DNA of 64,000 nucleotides, taken from Holothuria scabra. Taxonomy: Eukaryota; Echinodermata; Holothuroidea; Aspidochirotida; Holothuriidae. Every line of letters begins with the position of its first letter. The stretch's first letter is position 1. A program made the translations under genes and the position numbers. Location: assembly GCA_037179385.1 (NCBI GenBank), contig CM074195.1, positions 13,181,887 through 13,245,886 of the forward strand, written 5' to 3'. The notes beneath the pieces were generated by a model, which did not search any database, was not told the DNA's origin, and saw nothing but the letters and a program-made list of their open reading frames with translations. This document shows, piece by piece, positions 25,419 to 36,651 of the stretch.

Positions 25419-28400
25419 TCATCGCCAATATTTTTTATCTAGTGACCTCAGAAGATCCCAACATACCAGATTTAAAACTGTGTGAGGAGCAAGACGGAAC
25501 CATGATGCTGACCAGCCTTTGTAAAAACCAAAAAAACCTTCTTTTGTAAGGATTTTCCAGAAGCAGTCTCTAAAACCAGAGTAGAATAGGCCTCTCCCAT
25601 TTGCATCTACACCCTGGTTGTATAACCTGGTGCTGATGACATCCAGAGGTGTCATACAACATACAACTGCTACTCCACCTACCATACTGGAGGATATTGA
25701 GATGAAGATACTACCAGGGGTGAAGATCTGAAAGATGACAGATGGAGAATACTGTATGAGTGGTGAAAAATAATGCCAGAATAAACACATAATAAAAGCA
25801 TCTATGGGTACTCAACACCAATTTTAAAGGTATGACCTATGCAGTATTAAATCAGCAGAGAAAGTAACCCCCCCCCCCCCCTGCCATTCCTAAAATTCCA
25901 GATTTTGCCACCAGGTTGGGTCTGTGACCATCACTCAAGTTATCGCACCTTCATACTCTAGCATGCCTTGATATGGTACAGTATGATACTTGATGACACG
26001 ATGACATGATGGGGACCTTTTTAAGCCAACAAGTTGACAGAAGAATGGTGTTGGTCTTTGAAAGCTACAGTAACAATTTGGGGCTTTGAGTTAAAAAAAA
26101 ATTTGGAAATTGAAGGATTGCCTTGATAAAAGTACCAAAAAACTTGGATTTTCACTACAGGATATACAGTAGCCTCTACAAGAGAAGGTTGTGAAAAGGA
26201 CATACTGGACAGTACCTTAGAATTAATACATAGTTTACCTTGCAGTGTGTCCACCAGGGGAGAAGGGTAAGAGGGGGATTCCCCCTTTTTCAAGAAGAAG
26301 GTGGGTAAAATCCCCTTTTCATTCCCATAAAATTTTGAAAATAGTCAATATCTTGATTTCTTTCTTATACAGAGGGAAACCTACTCTACATAAATAAATG
26401 GACTTTAAAACCCTTCAAATTTCAACTTACAGAAGCCTTGAAGCAAGCTTTTGTCTCCCTGAAGTTCCTGAACCCACTCACAATGTAACTGAGGCCTAGG
26501 AAAGCATCAATTTTGACTTGGGCTTTGAAAGTAATAAATTGGTAATAAATAGGAAAATCAGGTGGTTCACTGAAAATATTTTAAAATTATGTTCATGTCA
26601 TGATGGCATTTCCAAGCATTGGGATATTTAAGTATATGTGCATGTACTTATGGTATGGTACAGTACAGTACTAGGGACTTCAAGCATACTGTACCTTAGA
26701 TTGTTCAATAATATCTTTACACTTGGAAAAAGTTGATAATTGTGCAGCTGAGCCAACAGTTACTCTTGCAATGGCACCAGACAGACCTCTCCATAACCCT
26801 CTTATTCCTTCACGTGAAATGATTAACCGAAAAGCTTGAAGCATCCCAGTATGTTTATGTTGATGTCCAACAGCTATTCTCTCATCTGAAAGGGCTTGAA
26901 GATGAGTCTTGACCTTGAAGAAATAAATATAAATGCTATAATGCCAATCAAAGCAGACAGTACACCGAGACCAGCAGCATTTAAATTGTGCTGCCCATCC
27001 CCTACTAACTTGAACAATAAAAGAATGTTAGAAGACTCTCAGACTTAATAAAGTAATAATCTCCTAATCTCAGACAAATCCAATTCTTTCAATTTTCTTC
27101 TAGTTGTCTTTAGCCTCCTCCACTAAAATAAGTAGGGTAATTGTTCCCCAATTTCTAAAACAGTCAAATTCCATTTTAAATACAGCAAATTTCATTTTCA
27201 AAGTTTAATTCTGCAAGTTCCAAATTCAAAGTAGTTTTGCACATGGATCTGTGAATAAATTAAATGTGACTTTCCTCATTTGTACTGATATCGACGTACA
27301 CTTATTTTAACTTATATCATTCTCCTTGGCTTTTTTATTTCGGTTTCTGTTGTAAATTAGCTGTTCAAAATTGTCCCGTTAACTTTTTCCATTCCACATC
27401 TCGAAAAACAATGATCCAATTTTTTATTTGCTTTTAATATCATAACAATATTAAATGACCCAGAAAACCTATAGTATAAACCAACACCAGAACGATAAAC
27501 CACTGAAACGCTGTACCGTAGCTACTGTACCTGCAAGCAGGGTCACACTACAGTGACTCTGGATCCATTTATTGTCTAATTTTTTAAATTTTCACTAAAT
27601 ATTTCTCCATCCCTATTTGCATTTGAAAAGGGCCAAAAATTTGCTGGCATGTGCAAATAAATGATTGATATCAACTTAATGAAAGTGAAATGGAACTAAT
27701 TATTTTTGTGACATTACATTGAAAGACAGCATTTATTGTACCATGAACAAAAATAAAAATTGAGTTTGAACAAATATTGCTCTTTTGAGCAATATATAAG
27801 TTAGGCCTATATAGTAATGAGTAATGACGGCAGTACAGTAACTGAGGCAATTTGGAATGCTTTTAATTTAGTAGTGTGACCATCTTCAGAAAAAACTCCA
27901 TACTACAGTAGAAAAACATTTGTATGAATTTAGACGAAAATTGGACCGTATTTCAGATTGAAAACCGCTGTAGTGTGACCAGTGCCCTTGACTATACATT
28001 CTTTGAAGTTTTTTGCACAACCAATAACAGTAGGGCTTTTTAAAATGCAAATATGAGGGTATAGCAAAATGGAATTTATCCTTGTACTGTACGCCACTGG
28101 GCATATTGATTAATGTACAGTACATGTACTGTAGTGTAGCATACCTGCATATAAATTTGAACAATTGTTATGCATAATTACCTTTCCTGATTACTGGCTG
28201 GACATAAATGACCTACTTTACTTTACCATACATTGCACTGTAACTGTGGTGCTGCTGCAATGCCCATTTCTACTTCATCCCTACAGTACTTGAAGGGCTA
28301 GTTCTTCCACCCCAAACTACAATTTTTGTGGTAGTCCACAGAAATTCTCAATTCGCACAACTCTTTGATTGACATGTTCAAAAAAAGCAGAGTGCCAAAG

Positions 28401-31400
28401 TTTAAATATTAATTACAAGGCATAATTGTGTACCTAACAGTTCTGAGAGCCTACACATTGGGGTCTTGTATATCCTAGTTTACACTGAAGCAATAACCTG
28501 AGATTGTAAGTACTGTATCTGAATGAGGATGAATTTTTAATTGCTGTTGGAGGGACATACAAGTAAGTAGGTTAGCAGAACCGCAATTTTTGGGGGGAGT
28601 GGACTAGCCCTTAAATATACCTGAACTATGGCACAGTAAGTACTAAAAAGTGCTGTGTGTTCTAAAATAAGCACTAACTTCAGAGCTGTCTACTTCCAGT
28701 AATTGATAACAGTGAGATTTGATGAAATACAACTGATACAGAGGCTCAACCTTATATGCAGGTCTATGTATTGTACCACAAAGAATCTAAACAGAGGAAT
28801 ATTTGCATGTTGAATTTCCCTGCCTATAAAAACTCTGTCCACACCTTTTTGCTTCAGTGAACAAAGGTCAACAAAAACCAGATAAGAAGTTGCCCCACTG
28901 CTTGCCTTTCACACCTCACAAACAGTGGCACATCTGGACCATACAGTATCATTCCACCTTTGTTTGAATCTTCTGCTAGTTCTCTCTTATCAAGCTTGTG
29001 GTTTCTTGTAGCATGCTTGAATGAGTTAAGCAGGAAGTCGGGTAAAATTTAATTACCCCACCAAACCTCCCTTTTGGTGGGGACTCGGGTGAAATATCTA
29101 ATTGGGTACAAAATTCCTCATGTGGTTAAAAATACCCTTAGTTGCTGAAAATGGAACTCCTGTTCCTCATTGCATGCCAAGAACTGCAAGTTTCAGAACT
29201 TTTCAAGTTCAAAGTTTTAAAGGGCCAAATCTCTCACCCCAAACTCAGCTCTTAAATTGAAAGCTGATTCAAACAATGCAGAGTTCCAAAGCCTATATTA
29301 CACAGCATGAATGGTAGTGTGAGTACGTGTTTTGATAATATAAATTGAGTTTTTCTTTACTCACCTTGAAGCAATAAACTGAGATTGTACCTGGATGAGC
29401 ATGGATTTCAGACAATTGTGGGAGGGGCTTAAGTAAGAAGGTTAGGAGAACTGGTATTGTTTGGGGTGAGAGAACTGGGCCTTTGAAGAGACATTTTTAC
29501 AAGTACCGCCTATGAGAAATAGAAATTCTCTGACTACCAGTATGTACTGTGGGACCTGTTGCTGACAACATGAAATTGAATAAATAGCAGTGGAATGATC
29601 AGTACCCAGTGAAAAATTGAGAGATTCATTTCTGTTTTGAAATGAGTAAGCTTGATGATGACAAGATTTACAGGCAGGCATACACTGTATGAATGTGTTA
29701 GATGCTTATTGCAGAGTGATCAGTTGAAGAAGGAACTCTACTAGTTGGTGTTTTACTGAAACCCAACTCATCATAAATTTAAATTTAAGTGCTTTTTCAC
29801 GAGCCTGAGATTGTGTTGAAATGTGTGCCTTTCACAGCACTGAATGTGTGAGAGCTGACTGTGCCTGTCAAGATATTATGCATGCAGGATTCACAGTCAG
29901 AGTAAAAACAACTGTTCAATGTATACTGCAATACCATAATTTTTCAATTAGCAGAGAACATTGCAAAACTAGGAAACACTCAAAAGTAGCTTATGTGCAT
30001 CACCACTTGAAGTTTCATGGTAGTCTCCTTGACCTACATGGACTAAAATGCCCAAAGAGACTAATGTGATGACTGGATACTTGACTTTTAACTCAATTCT
30101 CATACAACAAATATATTTCAAAATTAACCTTTTCTCTTTACCATGAAAAATTATTCAAAGTAAAAATGACCATCTGTATTGAACTGAACACTGACTCTTT
30201 CAATATCATCCTTAAATTTCTCTGTATTGCAAAAGGATGTGGAAATTCTCACAAGAAGAGGTAAATTTTGCATATGCTTCACATACATAGGCACACTATA
30301 TGAGTTACAACACAGCTACAGTACAGCACCTAGGTAGTACCAGGGAGGTGTTAGGAAGGAGACACAACAGCCCTATCAATCACACAATAGGTACTTCAAA
30401 AATAGTAATTCCCATTCAAGCATCAAACTTTGATTGACAGTTCTCTTTGTTCCTATTGTTAAGCCTTGTTGACCTGTCCCATGCTTAAGAGGACTTGCCT
30501 CTTTCACACCCAAGTAATCCTGAAGCAATTGTCTTTGTTAAAAGATGCTTTGAAATGAGGTTTGTTTCTGACAGGTTTCAAACTCTAATCAAAAGTTTTA
30601 GCTAAACCACTGTCAATGGAAGTTAAAATAGTTTACTTTCTTTGTTTTGCATCGAATTCAATGAGTCTTCTGCTATAGGCATTGTTAAAGGCTAAATCAT
30701 TTTACCCAATTTTCGCAACTTTCCGCATAACTCCTCAACTCACTCGAAATATATATAGCGTTAAAATTCTCTAAAGAAATAAACAGAATTTACATTTATT
30801 AGGACGTATACAGTGTTACAGACGAAAGTGTAAAATCTGATATGTTTTCATGACAGCTGGCAATGAAAAGTTAACGAGATACAACGTAAGGGCATGCCCT
30901 CTCACTGGAATTTGGAAAATGTATCACTGATCCTAGTTAATCTAGGTATTGAGATAAAAAATTTGGGACCAAAAGGAAGATTATTGTCGGCAACAAACAT
31001 TGCCTCAAAGAGTTAATAGAACGTTGTGTCTCCTTCCTAACACCTCCCTGGTGGTACTCACTTACTTCAGACTTGAGATATCATGACCTGATTCTCACAG
31101 CAGCCTGGGTTATCACATGGGGTCAGTACTCACTACAAACATAACAGGTCTTCATTCTCCAATATCAAAGATCCTGGCTACCCAACTGTCATTCATGAAA
31201 ATGCTCCCCTCCCATATGAAACGTGTTGCTACCCTTTCAGACAAACACACCATGCATTCTGTCTTAATGAATATCTTCATATGGGGACAATGGCATCATT
31301 GCAAAGTCCACTATCTTGGATAAGCCAAGATTTTCCAACATACTGAATCCCCATCACCAAGCAGGGGGCAATTTACAAGTTACAATCTGGTCCGCCCCCC

Positions 31401-33298
31401 CATTACCTCAAAACTCTGGTATTTGATACTGATGAAAGATTGCATGGTGTTACCTAGCCCTTGAACAGGGCTGTGTGTGTTCAAGTTCTTTACATGGCCC
31501 CAGCTCATTTCTCTCAAAACACCGTCTTGCACGGATAATGTTAATTAACGTACTCACAAGCCAAGAGGCCCGCTGAATGTCATCTCTTGCGTCCCCAAAT
31601 AACAAAATATTCTCACCAAACTTCACACAGATGATCTCTGGCACGGCATTCACCTTTCCGCAAAAGATTTTACAAAGTTTTATCAAAAATGGCCGAGTTT
31701 TCACTGCCAATTTTGACCGTAACAGTAAGTCAATGGGTCATGTTTTGAGTTTTCGACAACTGTTCTCAGTAGAGGTCAAAGGTCACAAGGGGGAAACTTG
31801 ACAAAAAAAGATACTTCACCTGTGTACGTACAATAGCTGTCTTCATCTTTGATTCAGTAACAAAAAGAAGTGAACGTTATTCAGAATGCCATGTATATGT
31901 GCTTAGAACTGTCACTCAGCACTTGCATTCCCATCCCATCACACACCAAAAGAATATGGTCGCTACTCATGCAGACGACAACATGATGCAACGCTAGATT
32001 TTTCTTTATATCTTGTTCCAAATGATCCCTATAAATTTGCATTTTGGTGAGATCTCAAAATAACACTTTTTTCGTTCATTCTATGATACTTAAAGTTGTA
32101 AAAGTATTTAACCAGGTCAATTATTACATATTTTGTGGATCCTGGTTAGTGACTACATTTGTGAAGTTTGTGAACGTTATCTGCGCAAGCAGGCTTCGAC
32201 AAATCCACCGCTCGAGAGCCCGGGACAAGTAAAAAATCACTTGGGCAACTATCATGCTCGATGTTGCAGCCCGCCAGGCAAGACCCCCAGCCTGAAATTT
32301 TTGAGTTGTGCAAAATGGCATTTGTACTTTTAGACTTGATAAATTTTATGTACTCAACACATTTGAATTGGACAAGTAGATATTTATGCTGGCAAGTAGA
32401 TTGAGAAAACAGGTACCCTGTTGGACAAGTACGAAAAGAAAAATTTGTCGAAGCCTGAGCGCAAGGGCTGTGTTATGAGAGGAATGAGCCTAGGCCATGT
32501 AACAAACACACAGCCCGTTTCAAAATATTGTATTATATGTGCCTTACATGAGAACAGAGTCATCGATTCAACTTATAGGGCTATTACAGCCATAGGAGTA
32601 CGAGGGGGGAGGGGTGCAGGGAGCACTTTGTCCTCCCAACTTGGGCAAAACAGTTGTACCATTTAGGCAAAACATGATAAAAGGTGCCATTATTTGGGAA
32701 AAATTTGTTTTTGACTAGCTCCCCACAACTTGAAAATTATCACGGTAGGCCTAAGCTATGATTACAGTACAGTAAAGTACTTGCTAGAATACACCGCCCC
32801 ACGTACTGACATGACAGTCACAGTACACTCACTGTATTTTGTGAGAAAATTTAGCAAAAATTTTTAGATAGCTAGCTATCTCATGTTTAAACTTGTACTT
32901 ACTAAATAGAAAGGGCTCCCCATGGCTGCACCAACACTGCCAGCTATTGCTCCAGCTGCTACACTTCGAACCATGCTAACATCACCATGTGCATTCTTGG
33001 TAAGACCGTAATTAATCAAGGTTTGGTATGTACCCAATCGGATCCCATTCATTACAAACTGGTACCACAGTCCGGGCACTAGACCCTTCTGCAAGGCTTT
33101 GATGCCATCAACTTTTCCAATTGTGTAAAATGCGTGGAAAACATTTTTGTAGTGTCTACTATATGACCCTCTGGCTCTCAATTCACCTTGTAACTGCATG
33201 CGAGTCTTCACGACTTCCAATGGGTTACTGAATAGGCACGCCCCACATGCCCCCAGTCCTCCTAAAACATACTCTCTTACGTTGAATGAACTTGACAT
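25419..33298 (-). CDS. SLC25A35: SLC25A35-type mitochondrial carrier, three coding exons
   Basis: Coding exons on the minus strand: 33298-32903 (132 codons), 26913-26695 (73 codons), 25727-25419 (102 codons plus TGA). All introns are phase 0 with GT...AG, and the product is 307 residues, the usual size for SLC25 carriers. Three tandem carrier repeats carry signatures [11 protein letters not shown] (from N25), SPFYLVKTHLQ (from S128) and [13 protein letters not shown] (from T231). The second lacks the acidic residue and the third lacks the final basic residue of PX[DE]XX[KR]; similar departures occur in SLC25A34/35. Blocks such as [15 protein letters not shown] and GLWRGL also fit that subfamily. 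Six transmembrane helices of the inner mitochondrial membrane are expected. The substrate is not established for this subfamily as far as I know. The ATG at 33298 is the first in-frame Met; an upstream ATG is out of frame and soon stopped. Confidence 0.95.
27538..27984. mobile_element. Putative MITE in the long intron of the carrier gene
   Basis: Left end CAGGGTCACACTACAGTG at 27538. Right end, read on the minus strand from 27984, is CACTGGTCACACTACAGCGG. A further internal TAGTGTGACC is at 27873-27882. No convincing target duplication was found, so the exact limits are uncertain. No coding capacity. Confidence 0.45.
28290..28612. repeat. MITE-like repeat 'Y', first copy
   Basis: Starts TTGAAGGGCTAGTTCTTCCA, followed by CCCCAAAC, and ends with the inverted counterpart GGGGGGAGTGGACTAGCCCTTAA. 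The interior shares GCAGAGT(G/T)CCAAAG, TGAAGCAATAA(C/A)CTGAGATTGTA and GTAGGTTAG or AAGGTTAG with the copy at 29217-29486 in the same order. Lies in an intron of the carrier gene. Confidence 0.65.
29217..29486. repeat. MITE-like repeat 'Y', second copy
   Basis: Ends TTAAAGGGCC...CTCACCCCAAAC (29217) and, on the minus strand from 29486, TCAAAGGCCC...CTCACCCCAAAC form an inverted pair of about 30 bp. The interior is collinear with the copy about 0.9 kb upstream. The target duplication is not clear. Confidence 0.65.
30341..31050. mobile_element. DNA-transposon-derived element, 710 bp, perfect 28-bp terminal inverted repeats
   Basis: The left terminus (30341-30368, starting CAGGGAGGTGTTAGGAAGGA) is the exact reverse complement of the right terminus (31023-31050), 28 of 28 bases. 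Immediate flanks GTAGTAC (30334-30340) and GTGGTAC (31051-31057) match at 6 of 7 bases, a likely target duplication. There is no open frame for a transposase. The perfect ends suggest recent mobilisation. It lies in an intron of the carrier gene. Confidence 0.85.
31773..31785 (+). promoter_or_regulatory. Perfect DR1 motif inside the carrier gene intron
   Basis: AGGTCAAAGGTCA, a direct repeat of AGGTCA spaced by one base, the consensus site for RXR, HNF4 and COUP-type nuclear receptors. The surrounding DNA does not clearly match the repeat units at 17.1 and 20.1 kb beyond this motif. It lies about 1.5 kb from the start codon of a mitochondrial carrier gene. Binding is untested. Confidence 0.35.
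32591..32760. mobile_element. 170-bp hAT-type MITE next to the first coding exon of the carrier gene
   Basis: Starts CATAGGAGTACGAGG at 32591. The right end at 32760, read on the minus strand, is CATAGCTTAGGCCTACCG. Flanks ATTACAGC (32583-32590) and ATTACAGT (32761-32768) match at 7 of 8 bases. The body is homologous, in opposite orientation, to the 171-bp element at 46248-46418 (shared features: GGTGCAGGG, TTGGGCAAAACAG or TCGGGAAAAAACAG, AAACATGA, GGTGCCATTATTTGGG). Confidence 0.8.
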
Positions 33299-33686
33299 TC
33301 TGCTTAACTTAACTGACTTCTCCAAATCATACGAAGATTCTCAAACACCATTTTCTAGACAGCTCTACTCAGAATGACTCTATTGATAAACTGTCAGTTC
33401 AGTCACTGTAGCTCTGCCGCCGTTTCGCATCTGCCCAGTACCAAAGTGTGCAGCCTAACTGCAATACTATATTTCATCAGCTGTTTCTGGTAGTACATTA
33501 TTGTTATAGTTACCTTTAGATTAAAAACCATTGAATGTTGGTGCCACAGATGAAAAACACAAGTCTGTAGCAGTCGAAGCTTTTACCCTATACGCGGTTT
33601 CGCCACCGTTTTCTAAATAGAAATTACAAAGAACTGAGGGGTAGAATTTTAGTGCTTGTCGTTTTTTTTTCAATATCATTTTACTG

Positions 33687-35793
33687 AAGTGGCGTAGCTA
33701 CGGGGGGTGGCCGGAGGGGAACGGGGGGAGGGGACTGGAGCCCCCACCGAATCGCCCAACCCCCACTGGCGACCTGGGCAAAGAAATGTATTCATGCTGG
33801 CCGATGGTAATAATCAATCCGGGCTACCCGGCTACTATGACATAGATACACATGCCATAGATCCACGCAGTTGCAGGGTATTCTGCAATTGTGGCCCACT
33901 CTGAATTTAGGACTTAATTCAGGTAGACTGTGACAAGCTTAATATCTTCGGAACGGTCTTGACTTAATTTAATCGTCGGGTTTCTGGACAGATAATTTTT
34001 TAGCAGATTCGGAGTGCTGAAATTGGCTACCTTGGTGTGGATTAAAGTGTGCTCCTGGCATTTAACCTGTTTCTATCTCCTGTAGGTTTCAGTTTTTCAA
34101 TTCCTGGGAATGCACAAATTTGTTCCAATATCGTACTTGGTGTGGTGGGTAGAACTTGAGTCAAATATTGTTGGAAAGAATTTGCACTTTGCACGGCTGC
34201 TGCTGTCAGTCATTTGCCAGTGCAACAACCAAACCCATGTTGGGTCAATTGATGCAGTCTCAAGGGTCGCAACCTTACCACTATTACCTCACAGGACCTC
34301 ACTTATAGCTGTTGGGTGGAGTGGACATACTACCAGTGGCGTACGTACGATTTTGGCAAAACCTAAATTAGGGCAGGAATTTGGAAAAATTTGGAACAGA
34401 CCTTATATTTTGAAAAAATGGGATGGTTTTTCAGAAACTGTGGCCGCAGTCTTAAAAAAAGATATGCCCGAAAAAAGGAAAGAAACGTCATAAAGTCGCA
34501 AAGTCGCAATAAAATTTTCATGAAAAACCAAGTCATGATTCCAAAATATCGGTACACCCTCGGACAGCTCAAAAAACTATAATTGGTGAATTTTACTTCA
34601 CACATAATCACAGCACAATGCCCGAAATTGTCGAATATACAAATTCTTTCAAGCATTTGCCCGCCGAAAGTATCATATTAAAGGTAACATAGTTACGAAA
34701 AATCAAACAGATAAAAAAAAAATCGCGACACACTTGGGAAGCTTGTGGCTTGAAAAAAACAATTCATTCTTTAGCCTGTTTTAAATCTTGTGTAATACTA
34801 TACCCGAAATGGCTTCAAATCTTTGCCGAAAAGCAGAAAATGCTATATTTAAAGTAAAATTTTCATGGAAAATAACAAAGATCTGCAACAAATTTTGATA
34901 TTATGAAAAAACAGGTTTTCATCGTCCTCACTTCACACTGTAGTCTTTCAAAAAATGTCCGAAATGGTCAAATATTCGCGTATAGGTTAAAATATGATGG
35001 GACGTTTTCAATTGCCAAATTAATTCAACGACAGACAGGAGGATGCTCAGGTACCCAAAAGTTCGCCTTCTATCCTGCTCTAGAACCAAATACGGGCAAT
35101 GGTTATGAAAATCGGGAAAGTTGTTTTTTGATACTTTAATGATTCAATGTGAGAATGTCTTCCCCTAATCCGATTAGCGCTTGTTTTCATGTAAACAATA
35201 AACAAAAACGATTTAAGGCTGATGGACCCCACTAATGGCGGCCTACAGTCACTAAAAACAAGCGCTATTCGGATTCGTCTATAAGCCTGAGAAATGCCAT
35301 TTTCGAGAGGTACGAATTTTCAAATTTTCTGATGGACGCTCCGCGCCAACCAGTGTTGACGATCCGCTTTGACTGTCTTGCGGGCAGAATTACATTTTTC
35401 GGGCAAAAATCTTCTGTCACCGATCTGAAATGCTCCCCTACGCCTATGGAAATACCTTACCCAGGCGTGCACTGGACCAGCTGCTTGCAAAATACAGCAG
35501 GATTCCTGATTTGCAAACCGAGGATACATAGTCCAGTGGAGTAATGAACTGAACTCATCAGTATCTCAAAAGCGTGTTTGAAACTGAGAAAAATAACAAA
35601 TTTTTCTCACCAGAATTAAAAACAACTAAGCCTGGCAAATGCCATTTCCAGCCATTTGGGAGGTGTAAAAATCCAAAATTTTCTTTGTACGCAACTAATG
35701 GTGGCGCTACGCTTAGATGGTAAACTTCAGCCACCTACAAAAGTATCCAGCTCCCCCATAGGCCCCACGTAAAAAGTCCTAGCTGCGCCACTG
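33687..35793. mobile_element. Non-autonomous hAT-type element, 2.1 kb, exact 8-bp target duplication
   Basis: The left end is AAGTGGCGTAGCTACGGGG at 33687 (first base changed from the usual C). The right end, on the minus strand from 35793, is CAGTGGCGCAGCTAGGAC. The element is flanked by identical TTTTACTG at 33679-33686 and 35794-35801. The interior shares long blocks with 15.8-16.9 kb and contains further end-like motifs (CAGTGGCGTACGTACG at 34334; CCTACGCCTATG ending near 35444), suggesting nested related copies. No transposase frame. It sits about 390 bp upstream of the carrier gene's start codon, so it may overlap promoter sequence. Confidence 0.88.
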
Positions 35794-36454
35794 TTTTACT
35801 GTGACAAAATGGGATACATACCAAAACTCTATTCCACAAGTCTTTATAAATTGCTATTTGGAAAAGGAGTATCCTTTCGCCCCATTGACGGTTTGTGACC
35901 TTTGTCCCAAAGTCAATCGGAAGGGGGCGCGGGTGGGGTTAGCAAAGAAACACCGCCATCCACGCATTTTGTTCAAAGTAGGGGTTTCTCGCACATTTCG
36001 TGAAAGGGTGAAAAAACATACGGTATACGAAAACTTATAAAAGTCCACGTAAGCCGTCCAAAAACTAAAAAAGAAAAAAAAAACGGAGAAAAAAAACCGA
36101 GAGAAAAAACGGAACAAAAATACGAAAAATGTAGAAGTCCTTGCAAGCCGCCCAAAACTAAATTGTGTATAAAGAATCGAAATTCTCGACAAATCTTTGG
36201 TTCTGCATTGCCTGCACAATCCATATTTAATTCATACATGGAAAATCATCAAGTTATGGAATTGGTGTCTATGGGATTAAAAGCGTGTTTCATTCCAAAT
36301 TTAGATAATTTACAGGATAAATAAGTTAAGCCCCCCCCCAAAATACAAACAAACAAACAATAATATATCTAAACATGTCTCTGGGAGCTGTGCGGTGTGT
36401 TATACGGTACTTTAGGGGAGCCTGAATTAGATACATTTGGATCTATATGTCTGG

Positions 36455-36643
36455 CATGTGAGTTACCAGGGTTATTTCATGGGGGTTGGTGTCATAGGGG
36501 ATGGGTTTGGACACAAAATGAGGGAGAAGTCTAAGGATATAGAGAAAAACGGCTATTTTAGGTGTTTTTTTTTTTTTTTTTTTTGCATTGCAAGGTTGGG
36601 TCTTGGGGGTTCTCCCCCCCCCCCCCCCGTAGATACGCCACTG
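36455..36643. mobile_element. Candidate small hAT-type MITE, 189 bp
   Basis: The right end is clear: on the minus strand from 36643 it reads CAGTGGCGTATCTACGGGGG. The left end is degenerate (CATGTGAGTTACCAGGG at 36455). Flanks ATGTCTGG (36447-36454) and ATTTCTGG (36644-36651) match at 7 of 8 bases. Contains a T-run and a C-run. Confidence 0.5.
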
Positions 36644-36651
36644 ATTTCTGG

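Noticed and set aside
29821..30069. 82-codon Cys/His-rich frame in the carrier gene intron
   Set aside because: The Cys/His spacing fits no known finger, it opposes the gene, and it lacks any supporting context.
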